64,000 bases of DNA. Origin: Hymenobacter lapidiphilus (GTDB taxonomy: Bacteria > Bacteroidota > Bacteroidia > Cytophagales > Hymenobacteraceae). The position numbers and the translations under genes are program-made. The DNA lies in assembly GCF_013377885.1 (NCBI RefSeq), contig NZ_JABKAU010000001.1, positions 62,001-126,000 on the forward strand, written 5' to 3'. The notes beneath the pieces were generated by a model. It was not told the DNA's origin and did no database searches. It worked only from the letters and a program-made list of their open reading frames with translations. Positions 42,610 through 51,895 of the stretch are shown here, in pieces; the stretch's first letter is position 1, and every line of letters starts with the position of its first letter.

Positions 42610-42727
42610 AACACTGTCATGCTGAGCGCAGCGCAGTCGAGTCGGAGCATCTCTACTGCAATGCTAACTCCTGCTAACTGCAACGAAGCGGTAGACATAC
42701 TTCAACTGCGCTCAGCATGACAGTGTT
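42610..42727. repeat. Family A palindrome, copy 6
   Basis: Outer arms AACACTGTCATGCTGAGCGC (from 42610) and complement (to 42727). The interior is degenerate: GCAGTCGAGTCGGAGCATC on the left, GACATACTTCAACTGCGC on the right. Between pdxH and the DUF1015 gene on the minus strand. Confidence 0.88.
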
Positions 42728-42738
42728 ACTTTTCCTAC

Positions 42739-43392
42739 TCAGGGAGCCAGGCGATTCAGGTGCCACTGGCCGGCGGCCGTGCGCTCGTACACGATGCGGT
42801 CGTGCAGACGCGAGGGGCGGCCCTGCCAGAACTCGACGCGGTGGGGCCGCAGCAGGTAACCGCCCCAGTGCGCGGGACGCGGCAGCGGCTCCTGGCCGGC
42901 AAACCGGGCTTCCACGTCGTGCTCGCGCTGTTCCAGGGCTTCGCGGCTGGCAATGGGCTGGCTCTGGGGCGAGGCCCAGGCCCCGATCTGACTGCTACGC
43001 GGGCGGCTTTGGAAGTACTCAGTCGAGTCGGCGTCGGAGGCCTTTTCCACCCGGCCTTCGATGCGGACCTGCCGCTCCAAGCCCGGCCAGAAAAAGGTGA
43101 GGGCCGCCAACGGGCTCCCGGCCAGCTCCCGACCCTTGCGCGAGTCGTAGTTGGTGAAAAAGAGAAAGCCTTCGTCGGCGGGCAGGCCCTTGAGCAGCAC
43201 GATGCGGGCGGCGGGCTGGCCGGCGGCATCCACGGTGGCCAGGTTCATAGCCGTGGGCTCGTCGAGGCGGGCGGCCAGGGCCTCATCGAGCCAGGCCCGG
43301 AACTGGGCCACCGGCTCGGGCAATACGTCGGCCTCGGTGAGGGTACGCTGGGAATAGGTCTGGCGCAAATCGGCCAGTTGCGGATCAGTCAT
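42739..43392 (-). CDS. pdxH: Pyridoxamine 5'-phosphate oxidase
   Basis: 217 residues; FMN-dependent oxidation of PNP/PMP to PLP, the last step of vitamin B6 synthesis or salvage. Signatures: [73 protein letters not shown], and the C-terminal [17 protein letters not shown](I)YER signature of the family. PLP is the cofactor of HisC, but the genes are unlinked. Confidence 0.97.
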   Translation of the reverse strand: MTDPQLADLRQTYSQRTLTEADVLPEPVAQFRAWLDEALAARLDEPTAMNLATVDAAGQPAARIVLLKGLPADEGFLFFTNYDSRKGRELAGSPLAALTFFWPGLERQVRIEGRVEKASDADSTEYFQSRPRSSQIGAWASPQSQPIASREALEQREHDVEARFAGQEPLPRPAHWGGYLLRPHRVEFWQGRPSRLHDRIVYERTAAGQWHLNRLAP

Positions 43393-43564
43393 TTATGTTG
43401 AGCTGTTAGCGTAAAGCTAGAGAGGAACAAAGGTACTACAATGGGCCGGGGCCGGAACCCTGCGCCCCCCGCCGGCCGTAAGAACAATTCCAGCCGCCAC
43501 TGTTCCCGGTATCTTTCCCAAAAAAAGCTGACAGCTATCTGCTAGAGGCTAACAGCTTATCACA

Positions 43565-44131
43565 ATGGCCCGACTTCGCCCTGGCAACCTGCTTATTTCC
43601 CAGCCCTTTCTGGGCGACCCCAACTTCGAGCGCAGCGTAGTGCTGCTCTGCGCGCACTCCGAAACCGAAGGCTCGTTCGGGCTCGTGCTCAACCGCCCAG
43701 CCAACCTGCAGCTCTCCGACGTGCTGACGCTACCCGGCGGGGAGGCGCTGCCCGCTGCGGCTACGCCCTTGGGTGTGGGCGGCCCCGTCGAGCCCGACAC
43801 GTTGCATTTTGTACACCAGCGGCCCGACCTGCCCGATGCCGTTGCGCTGGGCGGGGGCGTGTACTGGGGCGGCGACTTTGCCCGGCTGCTGAAACTGCTT
43901 ATCAATGGCGAACTGACACCCGCCGAAGTGCGCCTGTTTGTAGGCTATTCGGGCTGGACCAACGGGCAGCTAGCCGACGAGGTGCGCGAGAAAGTATGGA
44001 TTGTGGAGCCTGATGCTGCCGCGAAAGTGTTTACTTTGACTAACGATGCCTTTTGGCAGGCCATTTTACGCGAAAAAGGCGGCCACTACCGGATGCTGTC
44101 CAACTACCCCACCGACCCGCGCTTAAATTGA
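43565..44131 (+). CDS. UPF0301 / YqgE (AlgH) family protein
   Basis: 188 residues. Family signatures in order: LRPGNLLISQPFLGDPNFERS, VVLLCAHSETEGSFGLVLNRP, GGPVEPDTLHFVHQRPD, GVYWGGDFARLLKLL and FVGYSGWTNGQLADEV. Widespread conserved protein, named AlgH in Pseudomonas; biochemical function still unclear. Starts 2 bp after a TAGCT-rich stretch like family B (43529-43560). Confidence 0.92.
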   Translation: MARLRPGNLLISQPFLGDPNFERSVVLLCAHSETEGSFGLVLNRPANLQLSDVLTLPGGEALPAAATPLGVGGPVEPDTLHFVHQRPDLPDAVALGGGVYWGGDFARLLKLLINGELTPAEVRLFVGYSGWTNGQLADEVREKVWIVEPDAAAKVFTLTNDAFWQAILREKGGHYRMLSNYPTDPRLN

Positions 44132-44312
44132 GCTGGTAGCGGCAAGCCGTTAACTTTTTGTTCAATGACCAATGATAAGCGCCCGTTAAAGCCCATATTT
44201 CTGTAAATCCAGCCATAGAGCGCCAACCAGAGCTAACGGCTGTCAGTTAATGGCTAACAGCTAAATCCACCCACTGTGCCCCGCCCGCTGCGGGGAGTTT
44301 TCGCCGACCCTT

Positions 44313-46637
44313 ATGCATCCCGACCAACCGACCCCCAACAGCGCTTCCGGCGCTGACGCCAACTCCGAATCGCCCCAGCAGATTCTGGACCGCCGCCTGG
44401 CTGAACTCGCCGCTGACAAGCCCGCAGTGACTGGCACGGCCCCAGAAGACATTACCGAGCAGCCCGCTCAGGGAACTACGCCTCTGCCCGCCAACCAGCC
44501 CGCCGGTGCCGGCACGGCCGAGCCCTCGGCCGCCGCCACCGAAACGGCGGAAGCCACGCACGCCGCCGCCGACCAGCCTAACACGCCCCCGGCCACCGAC
44601 ACCCCGCAGCCAACCAGCGTGCCGGCGCCCCCCGCTCCTACTGCCACCGAGCCCCCGGCCGAAATGCCCGAGACAGGCAACGCGCCAGACCAGGCGGCAG
44701 GACCCACTAGTACTGAAGCGCCGCACGTTACCCCCGTAGTAGACGTACCGACCGGCGAAACCATAGCCGAAGCCCTGGAAGCCACGCCCGGCGTTGGCTC
44801 GCTGCCCACTTCTTCTGACTCCCCGGCCAGCCCCGGCACTACCACTACGGCCCACCAGCCCGCCGCTCCGGCCCTGCCCGACCCGGCCGCTTCTGCAGCC
44901 GACGCGAAGGCCCAGCCAGAAACTCCCGCCGTCGATTTCGATAGCCTCGACCTGGCCGCCCAGGCCGCCCACCTGCGCGGGCTGCTGGGCCAGTCCAACG
45001 CCGGCAAGAAGCGCCAGAGCATTACCGACCTCTACCGCCGCTACGAAACCGGCCTGAAAGCCGACCGCGCCGAGCAACGCCGGCAGTTTGTGGAAGCTGG
45101 TGGCACGGCCGAGGATTTCGCCTCGAACGACCCTGCGGGCCATCAGGAGCTGCAGCAGTCCTATCAGGAGTTTCGCGCCAGCAAGGTGCGCGACGCCAAA
45201 GCCGAGGACGAGCAGCGTGGCAAGAACCTGGCCCACAAGCAGGAGCTGCTCACGCAACTGCGCCAGCTGGTGGAGTCGGCCGAAACGGAAGACAGCTCGG
45301 CCCGCATCAAAAGCCTGCAAAGTGACTGGAAGAACACTGGGCCGGTACCCCAGACCGACTCGCAGGAGCTCTGGAGCAGTTATCACGCGCTGCTCGACAT
45401 CTACTACAACAACCGGGGCCTGTTCTTCGAGATGAAGGAGCTGGACCGCCGCCGCAACCAGGAAGCCAAGGAGGCCCTGATTGTGCGGGCCGAGGCCCTG
45501 GCCGATCAGTCCAACATCAACAAGGCCACGCAGGAGCTACGCCAGCTGCACGAAGAGTGGAAGCACATCGGGCCGGTGCCCAACGAGCAGCGCGAGCCGC
45601 TGTGGCAGCGCTTCCTGCAGGCGTCGGAGTTGGTACACGGCCGTCGGCAGGAGGCTTCAACTGCCCGCAACGCTGAAGAAACCGCCAACCTGGAGCGCAA
45701 AACGGCTCTGCTGGAGCAGCTTATGCCCTTCGGCGAGTTCGAAACGGAGCGCGTAAACGAGTGGCGCAGCAAAACCGATGAGCTGCAGCAGCTGAAGCAG
45801 GATTGGGATGCTGCCGGCCTGGTGCCACGCAAGCAGGCCGAACAGGTTAACAAGCAATTCTGGAGCGCCTACAAGGGTTTCTTCCAGAAGAAGAATCAGT
45901 TCTTTAAGGCCCTCGACGAGGAGAAGAGCACCAACCTGAAGCGCAAGCTCGAAATGTGTGAGCAGGCCGAGGCTGCCCTGCAAAGCCCCGACTGGGAAGC
46001 CAGCCGCCAGACCGTTATTCAGCTGCAAAAGGAGTGGAAGCTGGTAGGCCGGGTACCCGAGAAGCAGTCGGACAAGGTGTGGAAGCGTTTCCGCACTGCC
46101 TGCGACGCCTTCTTCGACCGCAAGAAAGAGGAAGGCCGCCAGCGCGAGCAGCAGGTGCAGCAGCTCAGTGAAGACCAGACCAACCACTTGGCCGCCGTGG
46201 CCGAAGCCGTTGCCGGCCTCTCGGCCGAGCAGCCCGGCTCGCTCGAAGGCTTCCGCGAGCAGATAGCCGGCTGGCGCGCCTTCGACGGGGCCACCCGGCC
46301 CCAGGCCGAGGAGCGGTTCCAGAAACTGATGGCCCAGTACCTCACCCAAGTACCCGAGCTGGCTTACCAGGACCGCACCGACCTGCTCTTCAGCCTGCAG
46401 GTAGAGCGCCTCAAGGCCTCGCCTGATTCCCAGCAGCTGCTCTACAAGAAAGAGCAGGCCCTGCGTCGGGAAATCAGCGAGCTGGAAAACGACATCTCGA
46501 CCCTACAAACCAACCTGGAGTTCTTCGCCCGCTCGAAAAACGCCGCCCAGCTCCGCCAGGAGTACCAGGGCCGCGTAGATGAAGCACAGACCCGCATCGA
46601 GAACCTAAAGCGCCAACTCAAGGCTGTACGTAGCTAA
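44313..46637 (+). CDS. DUF349 repeat protein
   Basis: 774 residues. Residues 1-~205 are Pro/Ala/Thr-rich and probably disordered. From ~210 on, several ~75-residue DUF349 helical repeats follow, each with a WKxxGPVPxxxxxxLWxxFxxA-type core: SDWKNTGPVPQTDSQELW, EEWKHIGPVPNEQREPLW, QDWDAAGLVPRKQAEQV and KEWKLVGRVPEKQSDKVW. The end is a coiled coil (ELENDISTLQTNLEFFARS). The function is not established; a coiled-coil scaffold is plausible. Monocistronic, with terminator. Confidence 0.92.
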   Translation: MHPDQPTPNSASGADANSESPQQILDRRLAELAADKPAVTGTAPEDITEQPAQGTTPLPANQPAGAGTAEPSAAATETAEATHAAADQPNTPPATDTPQPTSVPAPPAPTATEPPAEMPETGNAPDQAAGPTSTEAPHVTPVVDVPTGETIAEALEATPGVGSLPTSSDSPASPGTTTTAHQPAAPALPDPAASAADAKAQPETPAVDFDSLDLAAQAAHLRGLLGQSNAGKKRQSITDLYRRYETGLKADRAEQRRQFVEAGGTAEDFASNDPAGHQELQQSYQEFRASKVRDAKAEDEQRGKNLAHKQELLTQLRQLVESAETEDSSARIKSLQSDWKNTGPVPQTDSQELWSSYHALLDIYYNNRGLFFEMKELDRRRNQEAKEALIVRAEALADQSNINKATQELRQLHEEWKHIGPVPNEQREPLWQRFLQASELVHGRRQEASTARNAEETANLERKTALLEQLMPFGEFETERVNEWRSKTDELQQLKQDWDAAGLVPRKQAEQVNKQFWSAYKGFFQKKNQFFKALDEEKSTNLKRKLEMCEQAEAALQSPDWEASRQTVIQLQKEWKLVGRVPEKQSDKVWKRFRTACDAFFDRKKEEGRQREQQVQQLSEDQTNHLAAVAEAVAGLSAEQPGSLEGFREQIAGWRAFDGATRPQAEERFQKLMAQYLTQVPELAYQDRTDLLFSLQVERLKASPDSQQLLYKKEQALRREISELENDISTLQTNLEFFARSKNAAQLRQEYQGRVDEAQTRIENLKRQLKAVRS

Positions 46638-46664
46638 CCCATAGCGCCACTGAATTCAGTTGAA

Positions 46665-46696
46665 ACACCCCGCAGCCCAGGCCGCGGGGTGTTTTT
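46665..46696 (+). terminator. Terminator of the DUF349 gene
   Basis: 9-bp stem ACACCCCGC (46665-46673) with GCGGGGTGT (46684-46692), followed by TTTTT. Confidence 0.85.
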
Positions 46697-46795
46697 ATTT
46701 TTCGGGCAGTTAGATAGTTAGTGCGACAGAGGAGGAAATTTTAACTGATTACTTGGCAGGTTCACGTCCAAAGCCTACTTTTGTGCCACTTCCCT

Positions 46796-46868
<73 letters not shown>

Positions 46869-46889
46869 CATTTTAGCACACCCGGAACG

Positions 46890-46937
46890 CCCGGAAACTT
46901 GCTTCTCGCACCGCGAAGGCACGTTTCCGGGTTTTTT
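46890..46937 (+). terminator. tRNA-Thr terminator
   Basis: CCCGGAAAC (46890-46898) pairs with GTTTCCGGG (46923-46931), followed by six T. Confidence 0.8.
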
Positions 46938-47018
46938 GCGTTCGGGGGAAATGGCACTCCTGGGCGCGAAACTTTCACTTAACGGCGGAAGCGACGCTAC
47001 CCTACACGCTACCCTCTT

Positions 47019-48332
47019 ATGGTAACCCAATTCACGCTGCGCAGGCAGAAGCAAAACAAGGCGGGAGAATGTCCCGTGTACCTGATGGTGTACTTCGACG
47101 GGGCCCGGCTGGCCTGCTCGACGGGTGAGAAGTGCCGGCCGGCCGACTGGAACGAGGACCGTCAGCAGTTCCGCCGCTCCTATCCTCTCTTTGAGGACGC
47201 CAACGCCCTGCTGGCGCGCATGGCTACCGACGTGCTTACCTGGTGGCGGGCGGTGCGGGCTGCGGGCGACGTGCCCACGGTGGCCGGGCTAAAAGCCGCG
47301 CTGCGCCCGGCGGAAGCCGCTCCGGCCCCGGCCGAGCTGCTGGTGGTCGAGGAAATCATGAAGTTTCGGGAGCTAATGCGCGGGCGCGGGCTGATGTGGA
47401 ACACGCTGCGCCACTACCTGGTGGTGGGTAACTGGCTGCGCGACTACCAGACCCTGCTGGGCCGGCCTCTGACAGTGGCGGGTTATGACCTGGCGACGCA
47501 TGATTCGTTTCTGGCCTACCTGCGGACGGTGCGCGGGCTGGCGCCGAACTCGCTCTACACGGTGGGGAAGGATTTGCGCCGGCTGTTCGGCTACCTGCGG
47601 GAAGAACGGGGCTGCACGCTGGCCGTGGAGCCGCACAAGCTGCGGATTTCGAGTGAAGAAACTGACAAGGTGTACCTGACGGCCGGCGAGCTGGAGCAGC
47701 TGCGGGTGGCCGTGCTGCCCTCGACGCTGGTACCGGTGCGGGACGTGTTCCTGTTCTGCTGCTATACCGGGCTGCGCTACTCCGACGTGCTGCAGCTGCA
47801 CGGCGGCAACGTGGAGGCGCTGCCCGATGGCACCGGGCAGGTGCTGCGGCTGATTCAGACCAAGACCCGCACCAGGGTGAGCGTGTACCTGACGCGGGTG
47901 GCCGGGGCGCTGCTGGCCAAGTATGCCGGGGCAGAACGCTCGGGCAAGGGGGCGCGGCTGCTGCCGGTGTATCAGAACCAGGTGATGAACCGCTATTTAA
48001 AGCGGATTTGCCGGCTGGCCGGCCTGGAGCGGGAGGTGGAACAGTCGGCGGTGGTGAGCGGGCTGGTGTGCAAGCGGCCGGTAAGCCTGCACGAGCTGGT
48101 GACCATGCACACGGCCCGGCACACCTTCGCTACGCAGAGCCTGCTGAGGGGCATGCCGGTGGAGGTGCTGCAGAAAGTGATGGGCCATGCCAACATCAAG
48201 ACGACGCTGGTCTACGCGAAGGTGGTGGAAGACTTCCAGCACCAGACCATGCGGCGCATCTGGGATGGCGCAGAATATGATAATGGACCGCAAACAATCG
48301 GCAGCGTCTGCGCGGTGGAACCTGCGGCCTGA
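47019..48332 (+). CDS. Tyrosine recombinase / integrase of the adjoining element
   Basis: 437 residues from ATG 47019. N-terminal arm-binding domain (TLRRQKQNKAGECPVYLMVY, STGEKCRPADWNED), SAM-like core-binding domain (~105-215, MKFRELMRGRGLMWNTLRHY) and C-terminal catalytic domain. Active-site residues: Arg in YTGLRYSDVL, HxxR in HTARHTFAT, His in MGHANIKTT and nucleophile Tyr in LVYAKV. Architecture is that of Bacteroidota phage/ICE integrases. Position 150 bp after tRNA-Thr implies integration into the tRNA gene, with this gene at the left end. Confidence 0.95.
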   Translation: MVTQFTLRRQKQNKAGECPVYLMVYFDGARLACSTGEKCRPADWNEDRQQFRRSYPLFEDANALLARMATDVLTWWRAVRAAGDVPTVAGLKAALRPAEAAPAPAELLVVEEIMKFRELMRGRGLMWNTLRHYLVVGNWLRDYQTLLGRPLTVAGYDLATHDSFLAYLRTVRGLAPNSLYTVGKDLRRLFGYLREERGCTLAVEPHKLRISSEETDKVYLTAGELEQLRVAVLPSTLVPVRDVFLFCCYTGLRYSDVLQLHGGNVEALPDGTGQVLRLIQTKTRTRVSVYLTRVAGALLAKYAGAERSGKGARLLPVYQNQVMNRYLKRICRLAGLEREVEQSAVVSGLVCKRPVSLHELVTMHTARHTFATQSLLRGMPVEVLQKVMGHANIKTTLVYAKVVEDFQHQTMRRIWDGAEYDNGPQTIGSVCAVEPAA

Positions 48333-48360
48333 TACACTTCTTACCTGATGGATGAATGCC

Positions 48361-48397
48361 AATAGCCCGTTCTACTTAGTAGGACGGGCTATTTTTT
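48361..48397 (+). terminator. Terminator after the integrase gene
   Basis: 15-bp stem (AATAGCCCGTTCTAC with GTAGGACGGGCTATT, one G-T pair), loop TTA, then a run of six T. Confidence 0.88.
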
Positions 48398-48492
48398 AGG
48401 GCCTGATGATACAGCAAGTCGCCAAAAGCCTACATCCTTACGCATTACACTATTATTGATAAATGATATAAAACTTTACTATGTTTGTTTCT

Positions 48493-49101
48493 ATGAAATA
48501 CACATCTCTCCTACTAGTGCTCTCCTGCTCAACGCTCACCCGGGTGGAGGGGCAGACGGTGCGGGCCTCTCGGGCTGTGCGACCAAGCGTGGTTGCGCCG
48601 GTGGTTTTGGGCCCGACTGGTTGCTGGCAGCTGATGCGGGTGCGGCGGGTGGTGGACGCCGATACATATGAGGTGGATTCGCCAACGGGGGCCGTGGCCC
48701 GCGTGCGGCTGCTGGGGGTAGATGCTCCGGAAAGCAGCCAGCCGTACGGCCGGCAGGCGACGCAGCAATTGGCGGCCCTGGTGCAGGGCCGGGTGGTGTG
48801 GGTGCGGGTATTGGGCGGAGATGCTTACGGGCGCAACCTGGTGGCCGTGAAGCTGCGACCGGCGGCGTTCGATACACGGCCGGCCGTGGCGCTGGATAGC
48901 CTACTGGTAGTGCGGGGCTGGGCCTGGGCCTACGACCCCGGCCATGTGGTGGCCGGCCGGGCTGCCGAGCAGCAGCAGGCCCAAGCGGCCCGGCGCGGGC
49001 TCTGGAAGTGCGGCCTGACGGCCCCGGTTCGGCCGGGGGTGTGGCGGGCCTTCAACAAGCAGGAAAAAGCGCGGGCCTGGGTTGGCTGCCCTGGGTTTTA
49101 G
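48493..49101 (+). CDS. Secreted thermonuclease (SNase-like) protein
   Basis: 202 residues from ATG 48493 (MKYTSLLLVLSCSTLTRVEG); ATG 48481 adds four residues. Signal peptide followed by the SNase OB fold: RVRRVVDADTYEVDS, VRLLGVDAPESSQPYG, GDAYGRNLVAVKL and AARRGLWKC. All three catalytic residues (Arg in VRLLG, Glu in APES, Arg in YGRN) are kept, so a Ca2+-dependent nuclease is expected in the periplasm or outside. Preceded by low-GC sequence, the gene itself is high GC. Confidence 0.9.
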   Translation: MKYTSLLLVLSCSTLTRVEGQTVRASRAVRPSVVAPVVLGPTGCWQLMRVRRVVDADTYEVDSPTGAVARVRLLGVDAPESSQPYGRQATQQLAALVQGRVVWVRVLGGDAYGRNLVAVKLRPAAFDTRPAVALDSLLVVRGWAWAYDPGHVVAGRAAEQQQAQAARRGLWKCGLTAPVRPGVWRAFNKQEKARAWVGCPGF

Positions 49102-49151
49102 CGCGATTAGTCAGCCATTTCTTTTCTCTCACTCTTTTTCTCTTTTCACTT

Positions 49152-49787
49152 ATGGCACGAATTCGTAGTCTGCTCGGCGACATTGAAGGGTCGGCAGGGC
49201 AAATCACGTTCACCAAACAAAACGGGGTGAACGTGCTCAAGCAGAAAGTGGGCCCCAACAGCAGCAACACGACGGCCCAGCAGAACACGCGCAGCCGCTT
49301 CAAGCGGCTGGCCGAACTGTTCCGGGCGCTGAGCATTCCGGTGCGACAGGGCCTCAAGCCCCAGGGCGGGGTATCGGCCTACAACCGCTTCGTACAGCAG
49401 AACTTCGCCAACACCCAGGCCGACGCGCTGGGCGTGGCCTCGGTGGACTACTCGAAGCTGGTGCTCTCGGGCGGGGGCGTGGAGCCGCTGGCCCGCGTAA
49501 CGGCCGTGCTGGACGCGGGGGCCGGCAAGGTGACGGTGAGCTTCTTCGACAACAGCAACGGCAACGTAGCCCTGGACACCGACGGGGTGAAGGCTCTGGT
49601 GGTCAACAAGGCTACCGGCCGGGTGGTATCGGCCGCCGACGAGGACGCAACCCGCGGGGACGGCAGCCTCGACATCGAGGATGATGCGCTGCTGGGCGCC
49701 TCGGCCGCCGATTTGATGGTGCTGGCTTTCGCCTACCGGGCGGACGGCACGGACGCCTCGTCTACGACGCAGGCGCAGGTGGCTTAG
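49152..49787 (+). CDS. DUF6266-like protein
   Basis: 211 residues from ATG 49152 (MARIRSLLGD). The opening (GSAGQITFTKQNGVNVLKQK, then QQNTRSRFKRLAELFRAL and GGVSAYNRFVQQNF) resembles the DUF6266 family as I remember it, followed by an Ig-like beta part (ARVTAVLDAGAGKVTVSFFD). Family function unknown; members often occur in Bacteroidota phage-like or variable regions. The N-terminus has no signal peptide. A terminator follows. Confidence 0.6.
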   Translation: MARIRSLLGDIEGSAGQITFTKQNGVNVLKQKVGPNSSNTTAQQNTRSRFKRLAELFRALSIPVRQGLKPQGGVSAYNRFVQQNFANTQADALGVASVDYSKLVLSGGGVEPLARVTAVLDAGAGKVTVSFFDNSNGNVALDTDGVKALVVNKATGRVVSAADEDATRGDGSLDIEDDALLGASAADLMVLAFAYRADGTDASSTTQAQVA

Positions 49788-49803
49788 CGGCCGCCATGCA
49801 GTG

Positions 49804-49840
49804 CCGCCCCGGTCCGCGTCTGTCTGGCCGGGGCGGTTTT
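49804..49840 (+). terminator. Terminator of the DUF6266-like gene
   Basis: CCGCCCCGG (49804-49812) pairs with CCGGGGCGG (49828-49836), followed by TTTT. Confidence 0.82.
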
Positions 49841-49962
49841 GCACTCAGGCCAGTCAGGGATGACGGGAGCTGGCTAGGAGCTTCTCAGGAGTCACCTACC
49901 AGAAGCCCCGGCCGTCTGGCACTGGCAGTTTATTGTATTTTTCCACGTCAACTTTTACGCTC

Positions 49963-50634
49963 ATGCCTGCAAAAACTGCTTACCAAAAACAAGCCGACAA
50001 GCGCACCAAAGACGCTATCCGGCTCCGGGCCCGCTTTGATGCCCGCGCCCGCAAGGCGGCCACCCAGCTCACGGTCGCCCTGGCCGGTGCCCTCGATGCT
50101 CGTGAACGGACCAACCGCATTAACCTGCTTTACGGGGTCGATATTTCCACCGAAACGCTGCTGGTTCACTCGCTCCGCGTGGCCGGGCTGGGCCAGCAAC
50201 TGAATGCGTTCCTGGGCGAGAGTACGCCGGGCGAGGAACTGCAGCTCTTCAACCCCACGCCCGACGGCAACGGCGGGGCGGTGCTGCCGCTGGAAGAACT
50301 GTTCGGCGAAACGGTGACCGGGCCGCCAGTGGTCTTTCAGCCTCTTCCCCCGGCGGCCGCGCAACCGGCCGAAACCGGGTCGGGCATTGCCATCAATCAG
50401 CTGCGGGCCCAGGACGTGGGCGGCGGCAACTGGAACATTACGGTGCAGGCCAGTGCCCCGTCGGGCGGCTACCACCTGGTCAACGACTTCGCGCCCTACC
50501 CCTACGACTTCCGCAACGGGGATGAGATGTCGTTCACGTTCAACAACGCTTCGGCCGGGCAGCGGGTGCAATTTGTCTTTACTGACTCGGCCAACGAGCA
50601 GGTCCGGGTGGAACGCACGCTGGTGTTGGGGTAA
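49963..50634 (+). CDS. Unknown protein following the DUF6266-like gene
   Basis: 223 residues from ATG 49963 (MPAKTAYQKQADKRTKDA). The first ~110 residues are charged helices (LRARFDARARKAATQLTVAL, LDARERTNRINLLYGVDIST); then a Pro-rich linker (VVFQPLPPAAAQPAET) and a C-terminal beta-sandwich-like part (NWNITVQASAPSGGYHLVND, VQFVFTDSANEQVRVERTL). No family recognised. Its place after the DUF6266-like gene suggests a shared function, possibly structural. Confidence 0.7.
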   Translation: MPAKTAYQKQADKRTKDAIRLRARFDARARKAATQLTVALAGALDARERTNRINLLYGVDISTETLLVHSLRVAGLGQQLNAFLGESTPGEELQLFNPTPDGNGGAVLPLEELFGETVTGPPVVFQPLPPAAAQPAETGSGIAINQLRAQDVGGGNWNITVQASAPSGGYHLVNDFAPYPYDFRNGDEMSFTFNNASAGQRVQFVFTDSANEQVRVERTLVLG

Positions 50635-50657
50635 GAGCACTGGGTTTACCACTTGGC

Positions 50658-50693
50658 AAAAGGCCGGCTCCGGAAACGGGGCCGGCCTTTTTT
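50658..50693 (+). terminator. Terminator after the unknown gene at 49963
   Basis: 11-bp stem AAAAGGCCGGC (50658-50668) with GCCGGCCTTTT (50681-50691), loop of 12 nt, T-run at 50688-50693. Confidence 0.85.
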
Positions 50694-50872
50694 GGCACTG
50701 TGAAATGCACAAATGCAAACTACCGGATTGCTGCAATAGCAATTATATAAATTATAACTATTTCATATTCAACAGCATCACGCCTTTTATAAAAAGGCTT
50801 CAAACGAGTTGTATAAGCCATATCAATTGTACTCCTTGCCCTCCCAAAATTGACCTTAACGCCCCATTCCCT

Positions 50873-51895
50873 ATGACTGATTTAGAACGCTATCGTACCA
50901 CACTGGAGACGAGCAAAGCGCTTGGTTTATCCGGGCAAGAGGCGATGTCGGCACTACCCTATATCGTTCCGCGGTACCTGCATTACTACTGGGATACCCA
51001 TTGGATGAACAGTTCGCAAAGCTGGGCGGCCCATCGGTTGGACAGCTTGCAAAGCTGGAATGAATTTGCAGTGGTCTGGGAGGCGGCCAGAATCCAGGGG
51101 GATGAGTTGCAAAAGCTGCACAAGCGCTCGGTTGTTGAAACCGTGGCTATTGCTGACCGACTCGTTGCCGCCGGCCTTCCGCACGTGTACGATTATGTGA
51201 TGTTTGTACTAAACCAGAAGCTGCGCCAGGAAAACCCCTTGCCATTGTTGGTAAGCCTGATCGGGCAGTTGCATATGGCAGAGGGGCGAGCCTTCGGCAT
51301 GCTGGTGGATGCTATTGCGTACCTGCTGCTGAACCGGCTGGTGCTGCATGCCGGAAACCAACAGTATCGGCTGACGGATATTGAGCTCTATTATCGGCGG
51401 GCGCCCTACCACGATGACCCCTACGTGCATGGGGGGCCGGAGCAGGAGGAAACCGGTTCCTGGTTCTATAACCTGGCCGGGGGGCTTGATTTCACGTGCG
51501 GCGACCGGAAAAGCGGCGCGGTGGGCGGAATTCTGCTGCGCGGCCTGCGTCGGTTAGACCGGGAAGGCTATGTATCGGGGGTACAGTTGGTGCTGCGCGA
51601 GTTGGTATCGGCGTTGCGGGGGCCACTGCTTGATGGCCCCGGCTGGTCGCTGCGGGCCGCTGAGCGGGAAGTGGATGTGCCGGTCTGGCACACCACGCGG
51701 CAAGGATTGGTGGAAAAGCAGGAGCCTCTGGCCATGGACTTTCACCAGCGTCGTTACCGCTTCCTGGCGGATAGCGATTATGTGCGCACCCTGGGGGGTA
51801 AGGAAAAGCTTGTCTGGGAGTTGTTGGAAACCAACCAGGTTGGCGGAGACGAAGTAGTCGGCCTGTTGGGCTATAAGCCGAAATGGCTGGCATAA
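50873..51895 (+). CDS. Unknown protein overlapping the agmatine-deiminase-like gene
   Basis: 340 residues from ATG 50873 (MTDLERYRTTLETSKAL). No signal peptide or membrane segment. Residues ~1-160 are helical (SWAAHRLDSLQSWNEFAVVW, PLLVSLIGQLHMAEGRAFGM). The second half has the motifs DDPYVHGGPEQEETGSW, CGDRKSGAVGGILLRGL and GPLLDGPGW, reminding me of uncharacterised proteins sometimes annotated as DNA-3-methyladenine-glycosylase-like, but this is memory only. The end (YVRTLGGKEKLVWELLETNQ, GLLGYKPKWLA) overlaps the next gene by 13 bp, implying coupled translation. Base composition is lower in GC than the flanking high-GC genes. Confidence 0.75.
   Translation: MTDLERYRTTLETSKALGLSGQEAMSALPYIVPRYLHYYWDTHWMNSSQSWAAHRLDSLQSWNEFAVVWEAARIQGDELQKLHKRSVVETVAIADRLVAAGLPHVYDYVMFVLNQKLRQENPLPLLVSLIGQLHMAEGRAFGMLVDAIAYLLLNRLVLHAGNQQYRLTDIELYYRRAPYHDDPYVHGGPEQEETGSWFYNLAGGLDFTCGDRKSGAVGGILLRGLRRLDREGYVSGVQLVLRELVSALRGPLLDGPGWSLRAAEREVDVPVWHTTRQGLVEKQEPLAMDFHQRRYRFLADSDYVRTLGGKEKLVWELLETNQVGGDEVVGLLGYKPKWLA

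Noticed and set aside
42573-42698. Longer N-terminus of the DUF1015 protein
   Set aside because: The extra residues are translated from the family A palindrome; the family's usual opening begins at TTG 42572.
43396-44312. TTAGC/TAGCT-rich spacers around the YqgE gene as full family B copies
   Set aside because: They share short words with family B but lack a clear pair of arms over most of their length.
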